22,230 bases of DNA from positions 1-22,230 of the forward strand of contig JBGPBY010000041.1 in the NCBI GenBank assembly GCA_041481485.1, given 5' to 3'. This document shows, piece by piece, positions 9,501 to 16,750 of this stretch. A program made the position numbers and the translations under genes. Within the stretch, counting starts at the first letter, position 1. Each line of letters starts with the position of its first letter. The notes below the pieces were generated by a model, which ran no database searches, was not told where the DNA came from, and was given only the letters and a program-made list of their open reading frames with translations. Origin of the DNA: JBGPBY01 sp041481485 (GTDB lineage Bacteria; Acidobacteriota; Terriglobia; 20CM-2-55-15).

Positions 9501-9943
9501 TGGACGATGATCATCCGGATCTATCCAGCCTTGTCCTTTCCCTGGTTGATAAACAAGGCAACCCCCGTGACGGACTGTTGAGCCTGCGCGACATATATAA
9601 CCTTCGATTAGGTGCCGAACTTGTGGTGCTCAGCGCTTGCGATACGGGAATCGGCAAAGAGATCAAGGGAGAAGGACTGACGAGTCTGGTGCGCGGCTTT
9701 ATGTACGCCGGAGCTCCGAGAGTTCTCGCCAGCCTGTGGGAAGTTGACGATGATTCCACAGCCGAGCTCATGGCAGATTTCTACCGGTTTCTCGTGGAGA
9801 AACACCTCAGCCCAGCGGAGGCCATTCGCGAAGCGCAACTCGTACAAATGAATAAAATGCCTCCTTACTATTGGGCTGCATTTCAGTTATACGGCGATTG
9901 GAGTAATGGAGATTTTCCACAATCCAAACAGGTCCCGAACTGA
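6506..9943 (+). CDS. TPR-CHAT domain lipoprotein (caspase-like peptidase)
   Basis: A 1145-aa protein starting at GTG, 6 nt after a TAGGAGGG that overlaps the stop codon of the C11 gene. The N-terminus is a lipoprotein signal (RVVLTCTAILVSGC, lipidated Cys21), so the body should be extracytoplasmic. A short beta-rich segment (about 35-120) is followed by TPR repeats (about 130-560; recurring A..LY..G....A...), then a helical linker. The CHAT domain spans about 800-1130, with the expected catalytic His in HIASH (His996) and Cys in LSACDTG (Cys1045), followed by GEGLTSLVRGFMYAGAPRVLASLWEVDD. CHAT is a clan CD peptidase fold related to caspases and separase; the TPRs usually bind a partner. The active-site pair is intact, so it is probably a functional protease. 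The substrate is not known. Confidence 0.92.
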   Translation: MRWNGAWRVVLTCTAILVSGCRQSATLQPNERITRSSAVPATYSFELSANQFFKLAFNKQSTGVALTLRGPGQELRRVIACSSDGPIELLETAPATGKFSVEIRPCGSSVSGTYKIELILPDVVTDADRVRVSTERLVDEAERTIADYREDKRMNAVRLYEDALKSWSNIADKHREIDTLIRLSQLHTEMGESARADQLATDAQRLAHDSGFTEGESAALLALARNQFLQNKETMAVDSANSALTAARSIPNQRLEAQALYLLGFIWCESGKYEKASAALQESKTISVGRGDPLGMARAELYLAAVDFDSEHFDSARDKLQQVLPTFEAFGDKPGRSMALTYLAHSLAKLGRKQDALVLYNQALQSVDGSGDYFIEAILSNSVGFIHNEFGDPAGALSFLNRALENDERLGDALGKAYVLRSIGDCYLALKEYDKTLRYYAQANEIFTQAKHRSMTGYVQQYIGIALGEKGDRNEAIRHFQNSLQISKELSDLRMTGWALAGIGRMYELSGKTEAAITTYRQALPMYRNAGETAGELTVRYRIAWCLKQMGQFQEALEASDAVIRDIEQLRASVANEKLRTSYLASAGQQYELSIALKMQMAQHSGDPIMVARAFETSEQSRARSLLDSIVETRISIANGADPRMLDRQATLLSLIDSKNAEYTELRFNQGDPAKISRLSSEIDRMKAAADVLRGQIMSNPRYAALVQPEPLKLEQIQNKLLDNDTTLLEYSLGAEHSYVWAISKTSFSGYELPARSVIESSIKHFRSLITKPVPNQNSHSKSAGLSVDPAFEAAAAELSRMVLGPLENKLGTRRLVIVADGALQYVPFAVLPIKDPQKNGSSIPLLMRHVIVNLPSASTLSAIRDNDPLRIKTTRFLAILADPVYHSADERLLQAAVNTETTHSSTAAASRSKRTGNLLNLPRLPSTGKEADAIYEIMSKSTASPESFMDRLLRFVGIKSPKASLVLKAVGLDASKQAAMAEDLKDFKIIHIASHTALDDDHPDLSSLVLSLVDKQGNPRDGLLSLRDIYNLRLGAELVVLSACDTGIGKEIKGEGLTSLVRGFMYAGAPRVLASLWEVDDDSTAELMADFYRFLVEKHLSPAEAIREAQLVQMNKMPPYYWAAFQLYGDWSNGDFPQSKQVPN

Positions 9944-9959
9944 GTGCCGGGGCGATTCC

Positions 9960-10040
9960 CCACTGTAGGGGCGGTCTATGACCGCCCACATTCTCGCAGG
10001 ATTAGAAATCGCGGGCGGTCATATAGCGCCCCTACAGTGG
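9960..10040. repeat. REP inverted pair, copy A
   Basis: Two REP units face each other: GTAG followed by a GGGCGGTC-TAT-GACCGCCC hairpin at 9965-9987, and its inverse at 10013-10035, the latter with a few substitutions (CATATAGCG instead of CATAGACCG). The whole forms a larger palindrome with CCACTGTAGGGGCG ends. It sits between the convergent ends of the CHAT gene (stop 9943) and the AspRS gene (stop 10055) and could act as a bidirectional transcript end. Confidence 0.85.
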
Positions 10041-10054
10041 CGCAGCGCAGGAAC

Positions 10055-11350
10055 CTACGGCGTCACTCGATACCGGTCTCTTGGATAAAGCGTCGCTTCG
10101 CGAACATTCTCCAGCCCGAGGATCTGCGCGGTCAACCGCTCGAGTCCAATGGCGAGGCCGCCATGCGGTGGCATTCCCAGTTCAAACATTCGCAGATGAC
10201 TTTCGAAGGATGCCGGTTCAATGCCCCGAGTTCGAAGCGCATTCTCCAGATCGTTTCGCCGGTGCAACCTCTGTCCTCCTGTCGTGATTTCCAGTCCGTT
10301 AAATAAAAGATCAAATCCGGCTGCGGTTGCTGGCGTGCGCGGGTGAGTGTAGAACGGCCTTCCAGACAGCGGAAACCCAATAACGAAAACCGCCGGCACT
10401 CCACACTCGCTTCCTGCCAGTTGGCACAGTTGGCGTTCGGCCTCCGGATCCAGATCGTCGACGAGATGGGTTGAGCCAAACCCGTTTCGCAACCGCTCCA
10501 GACATTCCGCGAATTCCCAAATCGGTACAGCCCTCATCGACGGCAGCGGTTCGTTGCGATAACGCGAGAGAACAGCACCAAACTTGTCGTTCAGGTTTTC
10601 GAAAATGGAGCTCAGCAGGGCACGCTCCAATTCAATGATGTCCTCGGGGCCATCGATGAATCCCATTTCCAGGTCCAGCGAGTAATACTCGGTGAGGTGG
10701 CGCCGCGTGGCGTGAGGTTCGGCGCGGTACACATGTCCGGTTTCAAATACGCGTTCAAACCCGGCCACGCCATGTTCTTTGTAAAACTGCGGGCTTTGCG
10801 CCAGATACGCCACCCGATCGAAGTACCGGATTTCGAAAAGATTGGTCCCGCCTTCCGTACCGCCCGAAACAATTTTTGACGAAACGATTTCCGTAAATCG
10901 ATTGGCCGACAGGAATTCCCGAAAATATTGGAGTATCGCGGCCTGTATTCGAAACACATCTCCCACATAGCCGCTTCGCAGCGCGAGCGGCCGATTCTCC
11001 AGCAACAGCTCCGCCCCAACATGTTCCGTATTGGACGACGAATTGAACGGAAGCACGTTCGCGCAACGATTCAGGACGGATATGGAAACGACATCGATTT
11101 CCGCGCCTTGCCTTGCACGTTCGTCGCGGCGCACGCAGCCCCGAACCTCGATCGCGTCATCCAGCTTCAGATGCAGATCGCGAAGCGTTTCAGTTGGTGC
11201 GACACATTGCGCTTCTCCCGAACAATCCTTGAGGATGACAAAGGTCGTTTTAGCCAGGACGCGAAGGTGATAGACCCAGCCGCGGAGAACGACTTCAGAA
11301 CCAACACACGAATGCAGTTCGGATACGAAAACTCTCGAGACTACCGGCAT
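10055..11350 (-). CDS. Aspartyl-tRNA synthetase, archaeal-type (possibly non-discriminating)
   Basis: A class IIb aminoacyl-tRNA synthetase of 431 aa. An N-terminal OB-fold anticodon-binding domain (about 5-100, VVLRGWVYHLRVLAKTTFVILKD) precedes the class II catalytic core. Motif 2 is FETGHVYRAEPHATRRHLTEY and motif 3 is HGGLAIGLERL, ending in REATLYPRDRYRVTP, an ending typical of AspRS rather than AsnRS. It lacks the large GAD insertion of bacterial AspRS, so it is the compact archaeal/eukaryal form; in bacteria this form often charges both tRNA-Asp and tRNA-Asn. The open frame extends upstream to 11431, but those 27 residues (proline-rich, MPPPPGGSW) look non-coding. The ATG at 11350 has an AGGCGG-like site upstream. 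The gene is divergent from tadA and convergent with the CHAT gene. Confidence 0.88.
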   Translation of the reverse strand: MPVVSRVFVSELHSCVGSEVVLRGWVYHLRVLAKTTFVILKDCSGEAQCVAPTETLRDLHLKLDDAIEVRGCVRRDERARQGAEIDVVSISVLNRCANVLPFNSSSNTEHVGAELLLENRPLALRSGYVGDVFRIQAAILQYFREFLSANRFTEIVSSKIVSGGTEGGTNLFEIRYFDRVAYLAQSPQFYKEHGVAGFERVFETGHVYRAEPHATRRHLTEYYSLDLEMGFIDGPEDIIELERALLSSIFENLNDKFGAVLSRYRNEPLPSMRAVPIWEFAECLERLRNGFGSTHLVDDLDPEAERQLCQLAGSECGVPAVFVIGFPLSGRPFYTHPRTPATAAGFDLLFNGLEITTGGQRLHRRNDLENALRTRGIEPASFESHLRMFELGMPPHGGLAIGLERLTAQILGLENVREATLYPRDRYRVTP

Positions 11351-11411
11351 GACAACCGCCTTTCGGGATTTGCTGGAACCACTTTTGCAAAGCGGCGGTG
11401 CCATCCAGCTT

Positions 11412-11428
11412 CCGCCCGGAGGGGGCGG
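11412..11428. other. GC-rich hairpin in the AspRS/tadA divergent intergenic region
   Basis: CCGCCC-GGAGG-GGGCGG forms a 6-bp stem with a 5-nt loop in the 223-bp gap between the divergent AspRS and tadA starts. No T-run follows on either strand. I looked for a T-box signature in the AspRS leader and did not find one. A second small hairpin (AGACC...GGTCT) lies near 11480-11500. Function unknown. Confidence 0.35.
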
Positions 11429-11573
11429 CACTTGGGAATGCTTTCCTACTAGGGCCTATCGCAGCGATTTCCTTTTCAGAAAGACCTCTCGGAGGGGTCT
11501 GTCCTCGTCATCGAGTCTCTCCATTGTATCAGGAACGCTCATATCGCTTGTTGAGATCATTTACTATCTAGCG

Positions 11574-12023
11574 ATGCACGAACGCTTCATGGATATGGCC
11601 CTGGAAGAGGCGCGTAAGGCGGAGCTCGCCGGAGAAGTGCCGGTCGGCGCGGTAGTTGTGGATCGCGATGAAATCGTGATCGCGAATGGATTCAACCACC
11701 CCATCTCTTCGAATGATCCCACTGCGCATGCGGAAATCGTCGCGTTGCGGCGCGCGGCCGAATACATGCGCAATTACAGACTAAGCGGTCTGACGCTGTA
11801 TTGCACGATGGAACCCTGCACCATGTGTGCGGGCGCGATGATACATGCTCGCATTCAACGGCTGATCTACGGAGCTGCGGACCCTCGGGCCGGAGCCGTC
11901 GGTTCGATCTACAACGTCTTGGCCGACTCGAGGCTGAATCATCAGGTAGAAGTGATTTCCGGTGTGAGAGAAAAGGAATGCCGTGAAATCGTGCAGCGAT
12001 TCTTTGCGGCAAAGCGGTTGTGA
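11574..12023 (+). CDS. tadA: tRNA-specific adenosine deaminase TadA
   Basis: A 149-aa zinc-dependent deaminase that converts A34 to inosine in the anticodon of tRNA-Arg(ACG). The zinc ligands and proton shuttle are visible: TAHAEIV (His52, Glu54) and PCTMC (Cys82, Cys85). PVGAVVV and ECREIVQRFF are also typical. The open frame extends back to 11349, but the start chosen is ATG at 11574, which gives the family's usual length (about 150-165 aa); upstream codons overlap the AspRS leader and are not protein-like. The stop codon is followed with no gap by REP copy B. Confidence 0.95.
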   Translation: MHERFMDMALEEARKAELAGEVPVGAVVVDRDEIVIANGFNHPISSNDPTAHAEIVALRRAAEYMRNYRLSGLTLYCTMEPCTMCAGAMIHARIQRLIYGAADPRAGAVGSIYNVLADSRLNHQVEVISGVREKECREIVQRFFAAKRL

Positions 12024-12129
12024 ATGCAATTCCCCATGTAGGGGCGGTCTATGACCGCCCGCGATTTGGAGGATTGCAATCCTCAGAATTGTGGGCGGTC
12101 ATAGACCGCCCCTACATGGGGAATTGCAT
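12024..12129. repeat. REP inverted pair, copy B
   Basis: REP units at 12038-12060 and 12093-12115 face each other and are identical in core sequence. The palindrome extends outward on both sides through ATGCAATTCCCC/GGGGAATTGCAT, starting at the first base after the tadA stop codon. A short inner hairpin (GAGGATTGCAATCCTC) sits in the middle. It is located between convergent tadA and E1 gene ends. Confidence 0.88.
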
Positions 12130-12144
12130 CGTCGCGAGTCAAAA

Positions 12145-12226
12145 GAGATAAAGGGACAGACGCTTAATTATTGGCGCCGTGACATTGGTCACGGCGCCAA
12201 TAATTAAGCGTCTGTCCCTTTATCTC
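12145..12226. repeat. Perfect 39-bp-arm palindrome at the 3' end of the E1 gene (MITE-like)
   Basis: The left arm (12145-12183, beginning GAGATAAAGGGACAGACGC) and right arm (12188-12226) are exact reverse complements around a 4-nt ATTG loop. The right arm overlaps the stop codon of the E1 gene (12225-12227, minus strand) by two bases. Arms this long without a mismatch suggest a recent small mobile palindrome or active maintenance. As RNA it would be a very strong hairpin at the end of the E1 transcript. No transposase is present in the window. Confidence 0.85.
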
Positions 12227-14219
12227 AATAAGAAATCAGACTACGCACTTTTTCCCGGAGCTGCTCCACTGACGGCAGGACCTCATCCTCCAGCGATACG
12301 GCGGAGGGAACGAAACAATCCAGGGCGCCCAGCCGCATGATTGGTGCATCGAGATCGGCAAAACAGTTTGACGCGATGCGGGCGGCGACTTCCGCGCCCC
12401 ATCCGAGAGTGACGGAATCTTCGTGCAGGACCAGGACGCGATTCGTCTTTTTCACGCTGCGCGCCACGATTTCGTCATCCATTGGCACGATGGTCCTCAG
12501 GTCAATCACCTCGAGATCAAATTCCCCGGCAATTTCAAGCGCCGTGTAAACGGTTGCTCCCCACGTTACGATTGTTGCCGCACTGCCTTCTCGTTTGATC
12601 TTGCCCTTGCCGAACGGCACGAGATAATTCGCATCCGGTTCGGGCGTTTTTGCGTTGATGTGACGATACAGCCGTTTGTGCTCCAGAAATATGACGGGAT
12701 CGTCGCAGCGAGCGGCGGTCTTGATGAGACCCTTGGCATCTTCGGCGTTACTGGGAAAGCAGATGTACCAGCCGGGCGTATGCGCATAAAACACTTCGGA
12801 ACAGCACGAGTGGAACGGGCCGCCTTTGATCCGGCCACCGCAGGCGATGCGAACGACCAGTGGATTCTTCCAGGCGCCATTGCTTCTCCAACGCAATGTC
12901 GGAATCTCGTTTCGCATTTGCATGAACGCCGGCCATGCGTAGTCCGCAAATTGAATTTCGACAATCGGCTTGTAGCCTCCGATGGCCATGCCCCCGGCGA
13001 CTCCGGCGATACTGGCCTCTGCCAGCGGAGAATTCTGCACTCGATCGGGATACAGTGTGCTCAATCCGCGGGTCACTCCAAACACGCCGCCTTTGGGATC
13101 GGCAATATCTTCTCCCCACATGACGATTTTCGGATTGTGTTCCATCTCTTCGCGCAATCCGCGATTCAGGGCTTCGATCATGGAAATCGTGTCGGTCGAA
13201 ACGTATGCGGGAGCCTTCTCTTCGAACCTCGGAACATCATCGCTGTAAATGTGCGTCGTAATGTGGCCGGTGGCCGGTTCCGGCTGCTTATCGGCTTCTT
13301 CGGCGGCGGCATCCATTTCCTTTTGCACTTCCGCGCGGATGTCTGCCACTTGCTTTTCGCTGTAGATTCCCTGCTTCAACAGATACCGTTCCGTCTGAAG
13401 CAAGGGATCCCGCTTCCGCAGTTCCTTCATCTCGGCTTCGGTGCGGTACTTCATTTGATCGTCCGACGACGAATGGGAATCCAGACGGATCACGTCGGTT
13501 TCCACCAGCACCGGCCCCCCGCCCGCACGCATCTTTTCAATGATCGGAGGCAACAATTGGTAGAGCGGCTCGTACCACGTGCCTTCCACACGATACGACG
13601 GCAGGTTGGTACCGAAGCCTGCGGCAATATGCTGGACTGAAGAACTGGTTTGGCTCTTCTGAGGAACGCTGATGGCGTAACCGTTGTTTTGAATCACAAA
13701 CAGAACCGGGAGCTGTTCGCGGCTGGCCCAGTTCAGCGCTTCAAAGAACTCGCCTTCGCTGGTTGCGCCTTCACCGGAGGACACGTATACGATGGCTCCC
13801 TTGTTGTCCTTCCTTGCGGCCTTGGCGGCGCCAACGGCAATCAGAAATTTCGTTCCCGTGCTGGCCGTGCTCGAAACCATCTTGAGGTTCGCCGAAGAAA
13901 AATGTTCTGGCATGTTGCGGCCGTTGGAACTCGGATCACCTTCACGGCTGAGCATGTGGAGAAAAATATCCTTTGGCGGCATTCCCAACGCATAAGCAAC
14001 CGCCTTTTCGCGGTAGTACGTAAAGAACCAGTCCACGCCCGGCTTGAGAAGCATGACCGTCCCGATCTGTACCTTTTCGTGGCCGCGCGTGGATGCGTGA
14101 AACGAAATCTTGCCCTGTTTGCCGAAGACCTTGAGACGCTCCTCGATGAAGTACACTCCCAGCATCTTGCGGTAGAGTTCAGTGGCAATGGAGTCTGGGA
14201 CGGTCCGTGTCTCGATCAT
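12225..14219 (-). CDS. Fused 2-oxoacid dehydrogenase E1 (alpha-beta), probably branched-chain type
   Basis: A 664-aa fusion of E1 alpha and E1 beta, the thiamine-diphosphate decarboxylase of a 2-oxoacid dehydrogenase complex. The alpha half (about 1-320) has FFTYYREKAVAYALGMPP and the ThDP motif GEGATSEGEFFEA...IQNN starting at Gly149. The beta half starts about residue 337 (MIEALNRGLREEM) with GEDIADPKGGVFGVTRGL, ADYAWPAF and a C-terminal transketolase-C domain (DLRTIVPMDDEIV...VTLGWGAEVAA). Single-chain fusions are known in Bacteroidetes and Acidobacteria and are usually annotated as branched-chain (2-oxoisovalerate) E1; the exact substrate is inferred. The open frame continues to 14429 through the tRNA-Ser gene, so that extension is rejected. 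ATG at 14219 has AGGAGG (14227-14232) 7 nt upstream. Confidence 0.92.
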   Translation of the reverse strand: MIETRTVPDSIATELYRKMLGVYFIEERLKVFGKQGKISFHASTRGHEKVQIGTVMLLKPGVDWFFTYYREKAVAYALGMPPKDIFLHMLSREGDPSSNGRNMPEHFSSANLKMVSSTASTGTKFLIAVGAAKAARKDNKGAIVYVSSGEGATSEGEFFEALNWASREQLPVLFVIQNNGYAISVPQKSQTSSSVQHIAAGFGTNLPSYRVEGTWYEPLYQLLPPIIEKMRAGGGPVLVETDVIRLDSHSSSDDQMKYRTEAEMKELRKRDPLLQTERYLLKQGIYSEKQVADIRAEVQKEMDAAAEEADKQPEPATGHITTHIYSDDVPRFEEKAPAYVSTDTISMIEALNRGLREEMEHNPKIVMWGEDIADPKGGVFGVTRGLSTLYPDRVQNSPLAEASIAGVAGGMAIGGYKPIVEIQFADYAWPAFMQMRNEIPTLRWRSNGAWKNPLVVRIACGGRIKGGPFHSCCSEVFYAHTPGWYICFPSNAEDAKGLIKTAARCDDPVIFLEHKRLYRHINAKTPEPDANYLVPFGKGKIKREGSAATIVTWGATVYTALEIAGEFDLEVIDLRTIVPMDDEIVARSVKKTNRVLVLHEDSVTLGWGAEVAARIASNCFADLDAPIMRLGALDCFVPSAVSLEDEVLPSVEQLREKVRSLISY

Positions 14220-14238
14220 GGAAATTCCTCCTTTCATT

Positions 14239-14267
14239 GTGCCACACGTGGAGGAGTACCGTAGAAT
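14239..14267 (+). promoter_or_regulatory. Candidate promoter of tRNA-Ser
   Basis: GTGCCA (14239-14244) and TAGAAT (14262-14267) are separated by 17 bp and end 20 bp before the tRNA 5' end. They match sigma-70 consensus at 4/6 and 5/6 positions. The site is in the gap between the divergent E1 gene and the tRNA. Prediction from sequence only. Confidence 0.4.
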
Positions 14268-14287
14268 AGTGGATCGTTTGCCAGTAC

Positions 14288-14376
14288 GGAGAGGTGCTGG
14301 AGCTCGGTTGAACAGGCCGGTCTCGAAAACCGGAGTGGGGGAAACTCCACCGTGGGTTCGAATCCCACCCTCTCCG
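14288..14376 (+). tRNA. tRNA-Ser (anticodon CGA)
   Basis: The acceptor stem is GGAGAGG / CCTCTCC with discriminator G. The anticodon stem CCGGT/ACCGG encloses loop CTCGAAA, giving anticodon CGA, which reads UCG. A long class II variable arm (GTGGGGGAAACTCCAC) is typical of tRNA-Ser, and the T arm is GTGGG-TTCGAAT-CCCAC. The CCA end is not encoded (GCTTTC follows), so CCA must be added by nucleotidyltransferase. It lies between divergent E1 and transketolase genes. Confidence 0.96.
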
Positions 14377-14410
14377 CTTTCATTTTGAGGAAATGGAAAT
14401 TTTTTAAGAC

Positions 14411-16246
14411 ATGACCACATCCATCGCAACGCTTCAGGAAATTGGCCGCCGGCTCCGCATTCATTCCATCACTGCAACGACAGCAGCAGGCTCGGGACAT
14501 CCGACGTCCTGCATGTCTGCAGCAGACCTCGCTTCCGTGATTTTCTTTCGGGAGATGCAGTTTGATCCTTCAGACCCGGACAATCCCGCCAACGATCGTT
14601 TCGTACTTTCCAAAGGTCACGCGGCTCCACTGCTCTACGCCGCATTTGCAGAGGCCGGAATATTCACGGTGCCTCAGCTGGCAACGCTCCGAAGAATCGA
14701 CAGCATTCTCGAGGGGCACCCGACTCCGCGAATTCCGTGGGTGGACGTGGCTACCGGCTCGCTGGGGCAGGGCCTTTCTGCGGGTCTCGGCAATGCACTC
14801 GCATCGCGGCTCGACAAGATTCCTTTCAATACTTATTGTCTGCTGGGCGATGGCGAATGCGCCGAAGGCTCGGTATGGGAAGCCGCCAAGCTCGCGGGAC
14901 ATTACAAGGTCGGAAATTTGTTCGCCGTTATCGATGTCAACGGACTCGGCCAGAGCCAGCGCACCATGGATGAATTCCACGTCGAGCATTTTGCAGACCA
15001 GTTTCGAGCCGATGGTTGGTATGCCATCATGGTCGACGGCCACGATTATGCCGCCATTATCGCGGCATTCGACAAGTTCCGATCCGAAGCCGGAGACAAA
15101 CCTCGGGCACTGATCGCCTCCACGCACAAAGGCAAAGGCGTTTCATTTGTCGAAAACAAAGAGGGGTGGCATGGCAAACCGATTCCGAAGGCCGATCTCG
15201 ACAAGGCGCTGTCGGAACTTTCCACTCCAGTGCCAGGGGCGGAACCGTTCAAACCCAATCCTCGGCCATGGCCCGGCCTCGCCCTAGCCACAGCAATCGG
15301 CGAGATCACACCGGCACGCACCCTCGGCGAAATGGTGGCCACGCGCGAAGCCTACGGCGATGCCCTGGCCAAACTGGCGGTTGTGGATCCTCGAATTGTC
15401 GCTCTCGATGGCGATACCAAGAATTCCACCTATACCGAAAAAGTTCTCAAAACCAAACCGGAGCAATTCCTGGAAATGTTCATTGCCGAACAAAACATGG
15501 TGGGCACGGCGATGGGACTTGCGGCCCGTGGAAAGGTTCCGTTCGTCGCCACGTTTGCGGCATTCCTCACACGTGCCTACGATCAGATCCGCATGGCCGG
15601 CGTTTCCGGGTCGAACATCAAGATCTGTGGTTCCCACTGCGGGGTGTCGATTGGAGAAGACGGCCCCTCTCAAATGGGCCTCGAGGATATCGCGATGTTC
15701 CGGCCCATTCCCAACAGCGCGGTGTTGTATCCGTCGGATGCCGTCTCTACGGAAAGACTCGTGGTAGAAGCGGCAAATCGTCACGGCATTTGCTATATCC
15801 GGACGACCCGGCCGAAGACACCCGTACTCTATGCTAACGAAGAATTCTTCCCAATTGGCGGATCCAAAACGCTGCGCCAGTCGGATCACGACAAGGTGAC
15901 CGTGATTGGCGCAGGCATTACGGTGCATGAAGCGCTGAAAGCCGCGGACGTTCTGGCAAAAGAAGGAATCGCGATACGGGTGATTGACGCATATTCCGTA
16001 AAGCCCATTGATTCGGAATCCATACTCGATGCCGCTTCGAAGACGGGTGGACGGATTGTCGTGGTCGAGGATCACTACAGCGAGGGCGGTCTCGGCGACG
16101 CCGTACTCAATGCAGTTGGCAACAAGGCAAATGTTGTAAAGCTTGCTGTCCGGGAAATTCCGCGGTCCGGCCCGCCCGAGGCATTGATCGAAAAATACGG
16201 AATCAGCGCCGGACACATCGCCAACGCGGTCCGTGAGTTTAAATAG
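14411..16246 (+). CDS. Transketolase, short (about 610-residue) type
   Basis: A 611-aa thiamine-diphosphate enzyme that moves two-carbon ketol units in the pentose phosphate pathway. The N-terminal ThDP domain has SGHPTSCMSAADL, FVLSKGHAAPLLYAA and the GDGECAEGSVWEA...DVN cofactor motif from about residue 146. The pyrimidine-binding domain starts about 310, with the catalytic Glu in FIAEQNMVG (Glu360). A C-terminal domain follows (VIDAYSVKPID...VVEDHYSEGGLGDAV). The length matches the animal-like short form rather than the usual bacterial form (about 660 aa). ATG 14411 has only a weak, distant GAGG; an earlier ATG at 14393 hits a stop within four codons. The gene directly follows tRNA-Ser. 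Confidence 0.95.
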   Translation: MTTSIATLQEIGRRLRIHSITATTAAGSGHPTSCMSAADLASVIFFREMQFDPSDPDNPANDRFVLSKGHAAPLLYAAFAEAGIFTVPQLATLRRIDSILEGHPTPRIPWVDVATGSLGQGLSAGLGNALASRLDKIPFNTYCLLGDGECAEGSVWEAAKLAGHYKVGNLFAVIDVNGLGQSQRTMDEFHVEHFADQFRADGWYAIMVDGHDYAAIIAAFDKFRSEAGDKPRALIASTHKGKGVSFVENKEGWHGKPIPKADLDKALSELSTPVPGAEPFKPNPRPWPGLALATAIGEITPARTLGEMVATREAYGDALAKLAVVDPRIVALDGDTKNSTYTEKVLKTKPEQFLEMFIAEQNMVGTAMGLAARGKVPFVATFAAFLTRAYDQIRMAGVSGSNIKICGSHCGVSIGEDGPSQMGLEDIAMFRPIPNSAVLYPSDAVSTERLVVEAANRHGICYIRTTRPKTPVLYANEEFFPIGGSKTLRQSDHDKVTVIGAGITVHEALKAADVLAKEGIAIRVIDAYSVKPIDSESILDAASKTGGRIVVVEDHYSEGGLGDAVLNAVGNKANVVKLAVREIPRSGPPEALIEKYGISAGHIANAVREFK

Positions 16247-16259
16247 TAAGGGGAAAAGC

Positions 16260-16745
16260 ATGAGTCGACCTTCCAGGCAGGTCTCGAAAGGCGTCGAATC
16301 CGAAATCCGCATCGTCGTGGAAGTGGATGGAAAACCGGTGGGGTTCATGAATCTCGATCTCGACCGGCTGTGGCCGCTTATCAATCACCGGAAACGCGAT
16401 GTGGCGCCAGCCGAATGGATCGACCGTTCGAGATTCCGAACCGCAGTTCGCGCTTCGGTTGCCAAGAATCTCACCCATCACGTGCAGTCTCAGTTGTACA
16501 AAGCTCTTGGTAAAGAAATTGTTCGTGCCGAACTAAACCTGGAAACGCTGGTCATGAAGGCGGAAACCGCAGCCCAGGTTTTCGGCAAGACAAAGGCAGA
16601 GGCCGCAGCTTACGCCGCGAAGTCGGGACGCACGATGGCCGATTTCGAGGCCTTCTTCTGGGGAAGCCTCCTCAACGAGAGTGAACCCTCCGACCTGAAA
16701 AAGAACTGGAAGGCTGGGGGAAAGAAAAAAAAGCGGAAGACTTGA
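16260..16745 (+). CDS. Conserved-looking hypothetical protein, Lys-rich C-terminus
   Basis: A 161-aa protein I do not recognise. It opens with Ser/Arg residues, then a strand-like stretch (SEIRIVVEVDGKPVGFMNLDL) and a helical region (RSRFRTAVRASVAKNLTHHVQSQLY...ETAAQVFGKTKAEAAAYAAKSGRTMADFEAFFWGSLL). It ends in a basic tail (KKNWKAGGKKKKRKT), which might bind nucleic acid, though this is speculation. There is no signal peptide or membrane segment. ATG 16260 has AAGGGG 7 nt upstream; the frame also opens at GTG 16233, overlapping the transketolase end, without a ribosome binding site. The 13-bp gap to transketolase suggests co-transcription. Confidence 0.7.
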   Translation: MSRPSRQVSKGVESEIRIVVEVDGKPVGFMNLDLDRLWPLINHRKRDVAPAEWIDRSRFRTAVRASVAKNLTHHVQSQLYKALGKEIVRAELNLETLVMKAETAAQVFGKTKAEAAAYAAKSGRTMADFEAFFWGSLLNESEPSDLKKNWKAGGKKKKRKT

Positions 16746-16750
16746 AGGGG

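Noticed and set aside
11349..11573. N-terminal extension of TadA
   Set aside because: It overlaps the AspRS start, lacks protein character, and the internal ATG gives the family's usual length.
11351..11573. T-box leader upstream of AspRS, or SRP RNA next to tadA
   Set aside because: No AGGGTGG-type T-box sequence and no SRP core sequence could be found in the gap.
12423..13640. 405-codon plus-strand open frame opposite the E1 gene
   Set aside because: Shadow of the E1 gene; the opposite strand has clear E1 motifs through the whole stretch.
14220..14429. N-terminal extension of the E1 dehydrogenase up to 14429
   Set aside because: It would run antisense through tRNA-Ser; the ATG at 14219 has AGGAGG at ideal spacing and gives a normal E1 start.
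15284..16384. 366-codon minus-strand open frame opposite transketolase
   Set aside because: Shadow of transketolase, whose cofactor and catalytic motifs are intact on the plus strand.
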